DNA of 35,904 bases, taken from NCBI GenBank assembly GCA_902589185.1, contig CACIRZ010000014.1, forward strand, positions 1-35,904, written 5' to 3'. The position numbers and the translations under genes are program-made. The stretch comes from an uncultured SAR116 cluster alpha proteobacterium (GTDB taxonomy: Bacteria > Pseudomonadota > Alphaproteobacteria > Puniceispirillales > Marisalimonadaceae). Below the pieces are notes generated by a model, which saw only the letters and a list, made by a program, of their open reading frames with translations, made no database searches and had not been told where the DNA came from. Positions 1 through 8,523 of the stretch are shown here, in pieces. Within the stretch, counting starts at the first letter, position 1, and each line of letters starts with the position of its first letter.

Positions 1-494
1 TTATAATATTTTTTGGTTTTGGTATTCAAGCAGTCTCAGGATTTTATATGTCTACTTTTGATATAAATATGACCTTTTCAAACATAGTTTGGGCTAGTTT
101 AGTTCAGGGTCTTGGAGTTGGTTTAACATGGCCACCAGTAAGTGTCATTTGCTTTGCAACTTTGTCAAATAAATTTCATGGAGAAGCTACTGCAATGTTT
201 CATTTAATAAGAAATATTGGGTCAAGTTTTTTTATTTCAGTAAGTGTTGCAGTCGTACTTCATATGGGACAAATAAATTTTGAAGAAATTGGGGCTTCTG
301 TGTCAATATGGAACCTTGGTATCAATTTTGATGGAGTTTTGAATTCATTAAATGATTTAAATATTTCTAAATTAACAAATGAATTAAATAGACAAAGTTT
401 AATGATTGGTTATATAGATGCATTTAAATTATACTCCTGGGTTGGTTTTTTATCTATTCCTTTGATATTTTTAATTAAAATTAAAAAGAAGTAA
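1..494 (+). CDS. MFS transporter, DHA2 (EmrB/QacA-type), C-terminal part only
   Basis: The reading frame is open from the left edge (an in-frame Met at 48 is internal), so this is the 3' end of a longer gene. The visible part has a hydrophobic helix around the WASLVQGLGVGLTWPPVSV stretch, followed by a motif-like segment with HGEATAMFHLIRNIGSSF. That pattern (small residues, RNIGSSF, then a helix) is typical of the last third of 14-TM DHA2 drug/H+ antiporters such as EmrB. A final helix ends in a short basic tail (KIKKK). It would sit in the inner membrane and export amphipathic compounds by proton exchange, but the substrate cannot be told. Family call is from pattern recognition; an EmrA partner would lie outside the window. 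Confidence 0.75.
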   Translation, partial: IIFFGFGIQAVSGFYMSTFDINMTFSNIVWASLVQGLGVGLTWPPVSVICFATLSNKFHGEATAMFHLIRNIGSSFFISVSVAVVLHMGQINFEEIGASVSIWNLGINFDGVLNSLNDLNISKLTNELNRQSLMIGYIDAFKLYSWVGFLSIPLIFLIKIKKK

Positions 495-529
495 TATATT
501 AATTTTTAAAAAAAGAGAGATCTAAAAAT

Positions 530-1417
530 ATGAATAATAATTTAATATTAATCGATGGTGGAATGGGGCAGGAATTAATCCACAGATCCAAAAAAAAACC
601 TGACGGTCTTTGGTCTGCTAGAGTAATGCTTGACGAGTATGACCTAGTTGTTGATTTACATAAAGATTTTATAAATGCAGGGGCAGAAGCTATAACACTA
701 AATTCCTACAGTGTTACACCACAAAGATTGAAACGATTTAATTTAGAAAATATGTTCAAGGAGCTTCAAAAGACTGCAATTAATGCTGCTTTAGATGCTA
801 TTAATTTAGCCTCAAATGAAAAGAGTATAAAAATAATTGGTTGCTTACCTCCATTAGTTATGAGTTACAAAGCTTCTATAGGAATAGATATTAAAGAAGC
901 AAAAGATACTTATAAGAGGATTGTTGCCTTACAAGAGCCTTCTGTTGACATATTTTGTTGTGAAACAATTTGTTCTATTGAAGAGGCTAAAATTAGCACG
1001 GAAGAAGCATTAAAAACTGATAAAAAAGTTTGGTTGAGTTTCTGTGTCAAAGAAGAAGATGGAACCTTATTACGATCTGGAGAGCGTTTAGAGGATGCTT
1101 TAAAAGAATTTGACAACACAAAAATCAATTCATTTTTGGTAAATTGTGCGCCACCTGAAGCTATTCAATCCTCTATTAAAATAATGAAAAATTTTTCAAA
1201 ACCTTTTGGTGCCTTGCCTAATGCTTTTGAGACAGTAAACAACCTAGACATTCATAATGATGTGTCAATTCTTAAAAAAAGATCCGATTTAAATATCAAT
1301 AAATTTGTAGGTCAAATATTGAGTTACATTAAAAATAATGCTTCTATAGTTGGAGGATGTTGTGAAGTGGGTCCTCATTATATTGAAGCACTGAGAAATA
1401 AAATTTTTAATAACTAA
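530..1417 (+). CDS. Homocysteine S-methyltransferase family protein
   Basis: A 295-residue cytosolic enzyme of the Zn-dependent homocysteine methyltransferase (MmuM/BHMT/MetH N-terminal) family. The N-terminus has the conserved LIDGGMGQEL segment. The three zinc-binding cysteines are visible as C206 in the VNCAPPEA motif and the adjacent pair C277-C278 in GGCCEVGPHYIEAL. Length matches stand-alone MmuM-type enzymes, which transfer a methyl group from S-methylmethionine, SAM or a betaine/sulfonium donor to homocysteine, giving methionine. The methyl donor cannot be read from sequence. It lies 35 bases after the transporter gene and 25 bases before the MoxR gene, so it could be co-transcribed with either. 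Start chosen at ATG 530 because the family motif begins within eight residues of it. Confidence 0.85.
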   Translation: MNNNLILIDGGMGQELIHRSKKKPDGLWSARVMLDEYDLVVDLHKDFINAGAEAITLNSYSVTPQRLKRFNLENMFKELQKTAINAALDAINLASNEKSIKIIGCLPPLVMSYKASIGIDIKEAKDTYKRIVALQEPSVDIFCCETICSIEEAKISTEEALKTDKKVWLSFCVKEEDGTLLRSGERLEDALKEFDNTKINSFLVNCAPPEAIQSSIKIMKNFSKPFGALPNAFETVNNLDIHNDVSILKKRSDLNINKFVGQILSYIKNNASIVGGCCEVGPHYIEALRNKIFNN

Positions 1418-1442
1418 ATTACGATGTTAGGGTTAATAAAGA

Positions 1443-2282
1443 ATGAAATTTAAAGGTACGCGTAATTATATTTCAACGGAAGATTTGAATGTGGCAGTAA
1501 ATGCTGCAATTACACTTGAAAAACCATTATTAATTAAAGGTGAGCCAGGCACTGGAAAAACAGAATTGGCTAGACAAGTATCTGACAGCCTAGGATTAGG
1601 TATTATTGAATGGAACATAAAATCCACAACAAAAGCTCAACAAGGATTATATGAATATGATGCTGTTAGTCGTCTCAGAGATAGCCAACTAGGCGATAAG
1701 AAAATAGAAAATATTGGAAATTACATAAAGAAAGGAAAGATTTGGAATGCTTTTGAGTCCAAAGAAAGATCAGTACTATTAATTGATGAGATTGATAAAG
1801 CAGACATAGAATTTCCTAATGACCTACTTCAAGAGTTAGATAAAATGGAATTTTTTGTTTATGAAACTAATGAAATTGTTAAAGCAAAAAAAAGACCCAT
1901 AGTCATTATAACATCTAATAATGAAAAAGAACTTCCAGAGGCATTCTTAAGACGTTGTTTTTTTCATTACATTCAATTTCCTGAAATTGATACTTTAAAA
2001 AAGATTGTTCAAGTACACTTTCCTGAAATTAAAAAATCATTACTAGAAGCAGCCTTACATAGATTTTTTGAAGTTAGAGAAATTCCTGGATTAAAGAAAA
2101 AACCATCAACTTCAGAGGCCTTAGATTGGATAAAACTTTTATTACTTGAAGATATTAATCCAATAGATTTAAAAAGTGATGGAAAGGATTTGCTGCCCAA
2201 GTTACATGGTGCTCTCATTAAAAATGAACAAGATATTCATTTATTTGAGAGGTTAGCTTTTATGGCAAGAGGAAATAGATAA
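1443..2282 (+). CDS. MoxR-family AAA+ ATPase (CoxD-like)
   Basis: A 279-residue AAA+ ATPase. Walker A is GEPGTGKT at residues 33-40 (Lys39). Walker B is LLIDEID with D115-E116. A sensor-1-like ITSNNEKELPEAFLRRC segment follows, with the arginine-finger RR. MoxR ATPases act as chaperones that insert cofactors into or remodel protein complexes, nearly always with a VWA-domain partner. The next gene, four bases downstream, encodes exactly such a partner, so the two almost certainly form one functional unit. An AGGG upstream of ATG 1443 can serve as ribosome binding site. CoxD of CO dehydrogenase operons is the closest type I recall, but no cox structural genes are visible, so the client is unknown. 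Confidence 0.88.
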   Translation: MKFKGTRNYISTEDLNVAVNAAITLEKPLLIKGEPGTGKTELARQVSDSLGLGIIEWNIKSTTKAQQGLYEYDAVSRLRDSQLGDKKIENIGNYIKKGKIWNAFESKERSVLLIDEIDKADIEFPNDLLQELDKMEFFVYETNEIVKAKKRPIVIITSNNEKELPEAFLRRCFFHYIQFPEIDTLKKIVQVHFPEIKKSLLEAALHRFFEVREIPGLKKKPSTSEALDWIKLLLLEDINPIDLKSDGKDLLPKLHGALIKNEQDIHLFERLAFMARGNR

Positions 2283-2286
2283 GAGA

Positions 2287-3477
2287 ATGTTTCTAGATTT
2301 CTTTTTCAAATTAAAAGATGCAAGAATTCCAGTAACATTAAATGAATTTTTTACTTTTCTAGATACAATCAAATTAGACTTTATTCAATTTAACACTGAA
2401 AATTTTTATTATATGGCTAGAGCTAGTTTAGTGAAAGACGAAAGGCTAATAGATCGATTTGACGTTGTGTTTGGTGAATATTTTAAGGGTGTTGAAACCT
2501 TGAAATTAGAAGATGTACTTGAACATCTTAGTGTCCCTAAAGAGTGGCTTCAAAAAATGTTGGACAAGCATTTTACTAAAGATGAGATTAAAGAGATCAA
2601 ATCTTTAGGTGGTTTTGATGAACTAATGAAAACTCTAGAACAAAGACTAAAAGAACAAAAAAAACGTCATCAAGGTGGAAATAAATGGATCGGCACAGCA
2701 GGTAAATCACCCTTTGGAGCTTATGGATACAATCCAGAAGGAATTAGAATTGGACAACATGCTAGAGGGCAGGGAAAAGCTGTTAAAGTATGGGACAAAA
2801 GAGTATTTCGAGATTTTGATGATACAAGAGAATTAGATACACGAGGAATGCAAGTTGCGTTGAAAAGATTAAGGCAATGGGCAAGAACTGGTATTGATGA
2901 AGAGTTAGATATAGATAATACAATATCACATACTGCAAAAAATGGCTATTTAGACATAAAAACCAGAAAAGAAAGAGAAAATGCAATTAAAATATTACTT
3001 TTTCTTGATGTAGGTGGTTCTATGGATGACTACATCCAACAAGTAGAAAATTTATTTTCAGCTGCAAAAAATGTTTTCAAAAACCTTAACTTTTTTTACT
3101 TTCATAACTGTCTATATGAAGGTGTTTGGAAAAGTAACGTAAGACGATGGAAAGAACAATTTTCTACAACAGAAATTTTCAGGACATATGGAAAAGAATA
3201 CAAGTGTATCTTTGTTGGTGATGCTTCGATGAGTCCATATGAAATTTTAGTAGAGGGTGGTGGTAATGAACACTTTAATCAAGAAACAGGACAAGTTTGG
3301 TTAGAAAGAGCTATTGCCCAGTGGCCATCAAATGTTTGGATTAATCCAACAAAACAGGAGCATTGGAATTATTCTCAGTCTACTCATATTATAAAAGAAA
3401 TATTTTCAAATAGAATGGTGCCCTTAAGCATAAAAGGGATAGAAGAAGCGACTAAAATTTTATCCAAAACTAATTAA
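2287..3477 (+). CDS. VWA domain-containing protein (CoxE-like partner of MoxR)
   Basis: A 396-residue soluble protein of the CoxE-like VWA family. The C-terminal half carries the metal-ion-dependent adhesion site: LFLDVGGSMDD around D241-x-G-G-S245 and a further acidic MIDAS residue near D312 (FVGDASMS). The N-terminal half is helical, and a basic/glycine-rich stretch near residues 125-165 (KWIGTAGKSPFG) is typical of this subgroup. Together with the upstream MoxR ATPase it would form a chaperone pair loading metals or remodelling a client enzyme. Start ATG 2287 follows the preceding stop by four bases, indicating translational coupling. The usual DxSxS of integrin-type VWA domains is DxGGS here, which I believe is normal in the CoxE-like group. 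Confidence 0.82.
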   Translation: MFLDFFFKLKDARIPVTLNEFFTFLDTIKLDFIQFNTENFYYMARASLVKDERLIDRFDVVFGEYFKGVETLKLEDVLEHLSVPKEWLQKMLDKHFTKDEIKEIKSLGGFDELMKTLEQRLKEQKKRHQGGNKWIGTAGKSPFGAYGYNPEGIRIGQHARGQGKAVKVWDKRVFRDFDDTRELDTRGMQVALKRLRQWARTGIDEELDIDNTISHTAKNGYLDIKTRKERENAIKILLFLDVGGSMDDYIQQVENLFSAAKNVFKNLNFFYFHNCLYEGVWKSNVRRWKEQFSTTEIFRTYGKEYKCIFVGDASMSPYEILVEGGGNEHFNQETGQVWLERAIAQWPSNVWINPTKQEHWNYSQSTHIIKEIFSNRMVPLSIKGIEEATKILSKTN

Positions 3478-3498
3478 AATTAATAGGTCATTTAATAA

Positions 3499-4002
3499 AT
3501 GAAAGAAAACAAAATTGGCGAACAGTATTCAACACCATTAATTCTTCCTGAACAAGAAGTTTTAAAAGAATGGTTGGATTACAATGGTCACATGAATGTT
3601 GCATATTACACATTGGCATTTGATAAATCTTTAGACATCTTTTTAGAAGATTTACTAGGTATTGGTGAATCTCATGCTTATAAAAATAATCAGGGTCCTT
3701 TTGTTGTTCAAGCTCATTATCATTATTTAAATGAAATGAGATTAAATGAAAAATTTCATGTCAGATTATTTGTAGTTGATTGTGATAAAAATAAGATGCA
3801 TTTATGCATGGAAATATATTCAACCTTTCAAGAAAAAGTAATAGCAGTTGTTGAACAAGTTTTAATAAATGTAAATTTAAAGTTACGTAAATCTGAACCA
3901 TATCCTCCATGGGCTTTTGAAAAACTTATCAAATTAAAAAATACTCATAAAAATGCTTCACTACCTTCTGCTTTTGGAAAATCCATAGGATTAAAAAAGT
4001 AG
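3499..4002 (+). CDS. Hot-dog fold acyl-CoA thioesterase family protein
   Basis: A 167-residue protein with the 4-hydroxybenzoyl-CoA thioesterase-type hot-dog signature: EWLDYNGHMNVAYYTLAFD near residues 26-44, where the aspartate/asparagine just before GHMN marks the active site of this family. The central helix is followed by the VQAHYHYLNEMRLNEKFHV strand pair. The sequence style resembles the thioesterase domains found alone or fused to L-carnitine dehydrogenase, which hydrolyse betainyl-CoA-like esters; that specificity is inference. It lies 21 bases after the VWA gene and 6 bases before the membrane protein gene, so it is probably in the same transcript. No signal peptide, hence cytosolic. 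Confidence 0.75.
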   Translation: MKENKIGEQYSTPLILPEQEVLKEWLDYNGHMNVAYYTLAFDKSLDIFLEDLLGIGESHAYKNNQGPFVVQAHYHYLNEMRLNEKFHVRLFVVDCDKNKMHLCMEIYSTFQEKVIAVVEQVLINVNLKLRKSEPYPPWAFEKLIKLKNTHKNASLPSAFGKSIGLKK

Positions 4003-4008
4003 AAAAAA

Positions 4009-5316
4009 ATGATCGTAAAATTAATTTTAACATGTTTTTGTTGGATTGCTGTTTTACCCATAATTTACGGACTAAATTTTGGTGAAAGATATATATTTTT
4101 TCTAATATTCATATATTTTTTATTATTATTTTGGATGTTTATATTCTCAAAAAACACTACTAAGATCATTGTTTCTCTTTTGTTTCTATTTACTTTTTTA
4201 ATTTTAGATAATTTCCCATCAAAAGAGATTATTCTAAAAGCTGGAAACTTTTTCATTATTTTTTCTGCTTTTCTTCCAAGTTTATGGATTTTAAGGGCTA
4301 CAGCTATTACAATGCCGTCAGTTCAAAACACTCAATCACTTCTATCAAAATTAAATTCAAAAAAAATACTCTCAGGTCTCCAAGTTACATCGCATTTTCT
4401 TGGCAGTGTAATTAATATTGGTTCTTTCCCACTGCTGTCGTCTGTTCTTCCTAAAAAATCAAAAATTAGTTTGAGACAATCTGCCGGTGAAGCATCAATT
4501 CGTGGAATGAATACTGCGGTTTTATGGTCACCTTTTTTTGTGAGTTTTGCTGTTGGACAAATTTATCTTCCTGAAATGTCAGCATGGATAGGGATTGGGT
4601 TTGGAATAATTATAGCTACACTCTTTAATCTCATAACAATAAGATTAATTATTGGTGAATTAACAATAAATTATCTTTTGGAGTCTTTATCATGTATTAA
4701 ACCAATATTTTCAAGATTACTTATTTTAGCAACATCTGTATTGTTTGTTGGCCAAATCTTTAATAAGACTGCTTTGAATGCAATAATAATTGTAGTACCA
4801 ATTTTAGTGTTTATTCAAATATTGAGACGACCAGAAACATCAAACTTCATTTTCAAAAATTTAAAAAATTTGATACAAAATTCTGGAGATGAAATGTTAT
4901 TAATTTCAGTATCTATGTTTTTAGGGTCAATATTAACTAACTCAGTTGAGATTCAAAATTTTGTTAGCAGTAATATAGGTGATTATTTCCCATTTTGGAT
5001 GATGATTATTTTATTACCCTTTATAGTTTGGTGTTTTAGTTTAATTGGTGTACACCCAATAATCACTTCAGCTCCAATTTTATCTATATTTGGTCCTTTA
5101 TTATCTGTTTGGGAAGCGGCCTTTTTAATGCAAGCACATCTTATTGGTTGGTGTGCGGGTACAGCAATAAGTTTTACATCTCTTTCTGTTTTAACAAGTG
5201 CTGAAAATTTTAAAATCTCAATTTCAAAATTAGTATTTGGACCTAACTTTTTTGCTACCATTGGACTTGTTTTTTTTGGAGCATTTATCTTAATTATATC
5301 AAATTACTTTTTGTAA
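4009..5316 (+). CDS. Polytopic membrane protein, putative secondary transporter (family not recognised)
   Basis: A 435-residue very hydrophobic protein with about 12-14 predicted membrane helices and short loops. I do not recognise the family with certainty. Two helix-break regions stand out: residues around INIGSFPLLSSVLP in the first half and SLIGVHPIITSAPILSIFGPLL in the second. Such paired Gly/Pro/Ser-rich hairpins are common in ion-transporter (IT) superfamily permeases (DctM, ArsB, CitMHS types), so an anion or carboxylate permease is a reasonable but weak guess. It starts six bases after the thioesterase stop, with no strong Shine-Dalgarno. Its 3' end overlaps the convergent DMT gene by 18 bases, so no separate terminator fits between them. 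Confidence 0.6.
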   Translation: MIVKLILTCFCWIAVLPIIYGLNFGERYIFFLIFIYFLLLFWMFIFSKNTTKIIVSLLFLFTFLILDNFPSKEIILKAGNFFIIFSAFLPSLWILRATAITMPSVQNTQSLLSKLNSKKILSGLQVTSHFLGSVINIGSFPLLSSVLPKKSKISLRQSAGEASIRGMNTAVLWSPFFVSFAVGQIYLPEMSAWIGIGFGIIIATLFNLITIRLIIGELTINYLLESLSCIKPIFSRLLILATSVLFVGQIFNKTALNAIIIVVPILVFIQILRRPETSNFIFKNLKNLIQNSGDEMLLISVSMFLGSILTNSVEIQNFVSSNIGDYFPFWMMIILLPFIVWCFSLIGVHPIITSAPILSIFGPLLSVWEAAFLMQAHLIGWCAGTAISFTSLSVLTSAENFKISISKLVFGPNFFATIGLVFFGAFILIISNYFL

Positions 5317-6213
5317 AGTTTCATTTGAATTAATCTTATCTAATTTGTGTTCTTTGTATGAAACATAACAGACACACATCATTATTATTGTGCCTCCTAA
5401 AATTACAAAAGGATCAAATTTTTCATTGAAGATGAATAAACCTACCATCGATGCCCATACAAGTTGTAAAAATAATATTGGCTGAGTTACTACCATTGGT
5501 GCTACTTTTATAGCTTTTGTCATAGTTATATGTCCAATAGTTGCTATTATAGCTGTGATAGTAAGAATTAATAAAGCTTCAATTGAAAGAGGTTCCCAAC
5601 TATAAATTGCGGATGGAATTAAAAAAATTGTTGTAAAAATAGATAGCATTGCAACAATTTCAGAAGAAGTTCTTTCTTTTGATACCACTTTAGCAATTAG
5701 ATAAGACATAGTGAAAACTACAGTTGCTAATAACATACTTAATTGACCACTTTCAATTACCTTAAATCCTGGTCTTAGAATTATAAGAGCACCAATAAAA
5801 GATATTATAATTGCTAATAGCCTGTGTTTATGTAGAGTTTCCTTTAGAAAAAAACATGCTCCAAAAGATACAAAAATATATGTTAAAAAACCAATAGCCG
5901 TTACCTCTGCAACGGGCATAACAGACATAGCATAGAACCATAAAGTAACACCAATAGAGTGAACGAAACCTCTTAAAATAAATTTTTTCATCAAAGGTCT
6001 ATGAGGTCTGAATTTCGTAAGTGAAATCAATGAAGGAATTAATAAAATTGTCCCTATTGCATATCTTAGAAATGCAGCTTGTGGAGCAGGAACTTCTCCT
6101 TCTAAGTATCTTACAGTTGCTGTGACACCTACAAACAAAATTGTTGTAATTACCATCCACAAAATACCAACTAAAGATTGATTCAAATCAAAATCCTTTA
6201 TTTTATTTATCAT
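5299..6213 (-). CDS. DMT-superfamily (EamA) transporter
   Basis: A 304-residue inner-membrane protein with about ten predicted helices organised as two EamA repeats. The first covers residues 14-150 (with AFLRYAIGTILLIPSL and the helix pair ending in GALIILRPGF). The second covers about 155-295 (from SMLLATVVFTMSYLIAKVVS, ending with LGGTIIMMCVCYVSY). The pattern LRPGF at the end of repeat one is characteristic of drug/metabolite exporters of the DME type. Substrate unknown; RhtA-like amino-acid export or SAM/nucleobase transport are possible. Transcribed alone on the minus strand, 43 bases downstream of the ETF-QO stop, so it may be read through from ETF-QO. The 3' end overlaps the convergent permease gene. 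Confidence 0.85.
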   Translation of the reverse strand: MINKIKDFDLNQSLVGILWMVITTILFVGVTATVRYLEGEVPAPQAAFLRYAIGTILLIPSLISLTKFRPHRPLMKKFILRGFVHSIGVTLWFYAMSVMPVAEVTAIGFLTYIFVSFGACFFLKETLHKHRLLAIIISFIGALIILRPGFKVIESGQLSMLLATVVFTMSYLIAKVVSKERTSSEIVAMLSIFTTIFLIPSAIYSWEPLSIEALLILTITAIIATIGHITMTKAIKVAPMVVTQPILFLQLVWASMVGLFIFNEKFDPFVILGGTIIMMCVCYVSYKEHKLDKINSNETLQKVI

Positions 6214-6256
6214 GTTAATTAAATAATTTAATTAAGTCTAATTAATTGTTTTAAAA

Positions 6257-7882
6257 TTACATTCCTTGGTAATTAGGGCCACCTCCACCTTGAGGTGTTA
6301 CCCAATTAATATTTTGAGTTGGGTCTTTGATATCACATGTTTTACAGTGAACACAATTTTGTGCGTTGATTTGAAGTTTTGGTTTATTATTATTTAAAAC
6401 AATTTCATATACACCTGCAGGACAATATCTTGTTTCTGGATTGTCATATAATTCAAAATTAGTATTTATAGGTACTTCCTCATCTTTTAACTGCAAATGA
6501 CAAGGTTGATTTTCTTCATGATTTGTCCCTGAAAAAGAAACATTTGTAAGTCTGTCAAAGCTTATAACATTATCAGGTTTTGGATAATTTATTTCTTTGT
6601 AATCATGTTTGTTACCAAGACTTTCATGATCAGTTCCATGGTGATCAATTGTCCAAGGTGCATTTCCACGAAAAATATAAGTATCAATAGCACTATAAAA
6701 TATTGCTTTCCAGAAACCCCATTTAAAAGAAGGTCTAATGTTTCTTACTTTATATAATTCTTTCCATAACCAACTTTTCTTAATAGAGCTTTCGTACTCT
6801 AATATTTCGTCATTTTTATCTATGTTAGCATAAATTGATTGAGCAGCAATCATGCCTGATTTCATTGCAAGATGGGTTCCTTTAATTTTTGGTACGTTAA
6901 GAAAACCTGCTTCACATCCAGTTAACATTCCACCAGGAAAAGTCAATTTTGGTAAAGACTGAATTCCGCCTTCATTTAACGCTCTTGCACCGTAATTAAT
7001 CCTTCTTCCACCTTCAAGTAATTTCTTTATTGCTGGATGATGTTTGAAGCGTTGAAATTCAAGATAAGGAGATAAATAAGGATTTTTATAATCCAAACCG
7101 ATAACGAAACCTATTGATACTTTATTATTATCTAAATGATATAAAAAAGATCCACCGTAAGTGTCATTATCTAGAGGCCATCCTGTAGTGTGCATTATAC
7201 TCCCTGGTTTACTATTTTCAGGTGTCACTTCCCATAATTCTTTTATCCCAATGCCGTAAGTTTGTGGAGAGTTATCTGAATTAAGACTAAATTTTTCCAT
7301 TAATATTTTCCCTAAATGACCTCTACAACCCTCAGAAAATATTGTTTGTTTAGCTCGTAGCTCTATACCTCTTTCAAAGTTAGGTCCTTCAGAACCATCC
7401 TTTAACCTTCCCATGTCACTAGTAGCAACACCTAATACTTTATTCTTTTCATCGAACAGTACTTCTGACGCGGCAAAACCTGGATAAATTTCTACTTCAA
7501 GTTCTTCAGCCTGTTGAGCTAACCATTTTGTAAAATCGCTTAAACTAATTATGTAGTTACCCTTATTGTGCATTTGTGGAGGGGTAGGGAGTTGATATGA
7601 CTTAGTCTCTGTAAGATATAAAAATTTATCATCTTTTGCTTCAGTTTTTAATGGACTATTTTTTGATTTCCAGTCTGGTATAAGTTCGTCTAATGCCTTA
7701 GTTTCAATTACTGCGCCAGATACGATGTGTGCCCCAACCTCTGATCCTTTTTCAATCACACAAACTGATAGATCCTTATTAGTTTCCTTAGTGAGTTGTT
7801 TTAATTTAATAGCAGCACTTAATCCAGAAGGTCCAGCACCTACCACAACAACGTCATATTCCATTATTTCTCTATTTGTCAT
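6257..7882 (-). CDS. Electron transfer flavoprotein-ubiquinone oxidoreductase (ETF-QO)
   Basis: A 541-residue membrane-associated flavoprotein carrying electrons from ETF (fed by acyl-CoA and methylated-amine dehydrogenases) to ubiquinone. The N-terminal FAD-binding motif is VVGAGPSGLSAAIKL (residues 14-28). The C-terminal 4Fe-4S ferredoxin domain has Cys487 (CPAGVYE) and C510/C513/C516 (CVHCKTC). The ending TPQGGGGPNYQGM is near-invariant in this family, and the length equals mitochondrial and alphaproteobacterial enzymes. Start ATG 7882 is preceded by a strong AAGGAAGG. The genes for ETF alpha and beta are not adjacent. With the crotonase at 24050 it suggests fatty-acid or amine oxidation. 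Very confident family call. Confidence 0.97.
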   Translation of the reverse strand: MTNREIMEYDVVVVGAGPSGLSAAIKLKQLTKETNKDLSVCVIEKGSEVGAHIVSGAVIETKALDELIPDWKSKNSPLKTEAKDDKFLYLTETKSYQLPTPPQMHNKGNYIISLSDFTKWLAQQAEELEVEIYPGFAASEVLFDEKNKVLGVATSDMGRLKDGSEGPNFERGIELRAKQTIFSEGCRGHLGKILMEKFSLNSDNSPQTYGIGIKELWEVTPENSKPGSIMHTTGWPLDNDTYGGSFLYHLDNNKVSIGFVIGLDYKNPYLSPYLEFQRFKHHPAIKKLLEGGRRINYGARALNEGGIQSLPKLTFPGGMLTGCEAGFLNVPKIKGTHLAMKSGMIAAQSIYANIDKNDEILEYESSIKKSWLWKELYKVRNIRPSFKWGFWKAIFYSAIDTYIFRGNAPWTIDHHGTDHESLGNKHDYKEINYPKPDNVISFDRLTNVSFSGTNHEENQPCHLQLKDEEVPINTNFELYDNPETRYCPAGVYEIVLNNNKPKLQINAQNCVHCKTCDIKDPTQNINWVTPQGGGGPNYQGM

Positions 7883-7910
7883 TTACCTTCCTTGGATATT
7901 GTTTGAAAAA

Positions 7911-7938
7911 ATTATATTGGTACTAGTAATTTTTACAA
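7911..7938 (-). promoter_or_regulatory. Candidate sigma-70 promoter for ETF-QO
   Basis: On the minus strand a TTGTAA (7938-7933) and a perfect TATAAT (7916-7911) are separated by 16 bases. A transcript starting near 7904 would give a leader of about 20 bases containing the AAGGAAGG ribosome site before ATG 7882. In such AT-rich DNA chance matches are common, so this rests on position as much as on sequence. Confidence 0.45.
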
Positions 7939-7991
7939 TTTATTTTATATTATGTATTTAATGATTATTATATAAATTAAAAGGTTTTAAA

Positions 7992-8090
7992 ATGAATCCT
8001 GACGTCGGCATTGTGTTATTAATTCTCTATCCAATCGTACTGGTTGGTGCGATTATTTGGTTTGGAAAACACTCTGTATCCCCTGATTGA
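7992..8090 (+). CDS. Small single-helix membrane peptide, 32 residues
   Basis: A 33-codon frame with ATG at 7992 preceded by AAGG at a workable distance. The product is MNPDVGIVLLILYPIVLVGA followed by IIWFGKHSVSPD. It is one hydrophobic helix (residues 5-25) with a short polar tail; it would be an integral inner-membrane peptide. It sits between the divergent ETF-QO gene and the convergent SufU-like gene and fills nearly all of that gap. The composition is that of a real helix, not of random AT-rich DNA, and GC is higher than in the flanking spacer. I do not recognise a family. Cannot be proven by sequence alone; conservation in relatives would decide. Confidence 0.5.
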   Translation: MNPDVGIVLLILYPIVLVGAIIWFGKHSVSPD

Positions 8091-8094
8091 TACT

Positions 8095-8523
8095 TTAATT
8101 ATTTCTAAAATCAACAGATCTGCAAGTTGCTTCAAAGGGCATCGTTATACACTTGTGTCTATTTTTAATTTCTCTAATTGGTTCAAAAATCTCCATTTCA
8201 ATTGGTAATTGACCTGAGAAGTTTTTTTCTGTGTTTTCAAGCCAACCTAAGAATTCATTCAAAAATTTTTCATCTGGAACATTTTTATTTTTAAATAATT
8301 CAACAACTAATCCAGCTGAAGCTTCACATAGTGCACATCCTCTCACCACTGCTGAAATATCAATTATTTTATCTTCAACTAATTTTATTCTTACTTTTAC
8401 TTCATCTCCGCACATTGGGTTACGCATTTCAAAAGATCGGTTAAAATCTTTCAAAGCAATAATCTTTTTATTTTTCGCAGCAAGACGTAATATTTTTTCT
8501 TGATAGATAGATAAATTGTTCAA
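8095..8523 (-). CDS. SufU/IscU-like iron-sulfur cluster scaffold protein
   Basis: A 142-residue NifU_N-type protein. It has all three conserved scaffold cysteines plus the aspartate: NPMCGD (C38, D40), GCALCEASA (C63, with an extra C66) and RHKCITMPFEA (C125), followed by another cysteine C134. These are the residues that hold a nascent [2Fe-2S] cluster or zinc in IscU/SufU. The ASA after the second cysteine favours the SufU-like subgroup. The start is TTG at 8523, because it directly abuts the stop of the 43-codon upstream gene (TAA then TTG), suggesting translational coupling; there is no earlier in-frame ATG before the first motif. It ends the Mrp transcript, with no obvious functional link to cation transport. 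Confidence 0.82.
   Translation of the reverse strand: MNNLSIYQEKILRLAAKNKKIIALKDFNRSFEMRNPMCGDEVKVRIKLVEDKIIDISAVVRGCALCEASAGLVVELFKNKNVPDEKFLNEFLGWLENTEKNFSGQLPIEMEIFEPIREIKNRHKCITMPFEATCRSVDFRNN

Noticed and set aside
4983-5261. A 92-codon minus-strand frame inside the unassigned permease
   Set aside because: It is the mirror of hydrophobic permease helices, with no independent ribosome site or domain.
8231-8503. A 90-codon plus-strand frame opposite the SufU-like gene
   Set aside because: The SufU-like gene has all three scaffold cysteines on the minus strand, so this is antisense noise.
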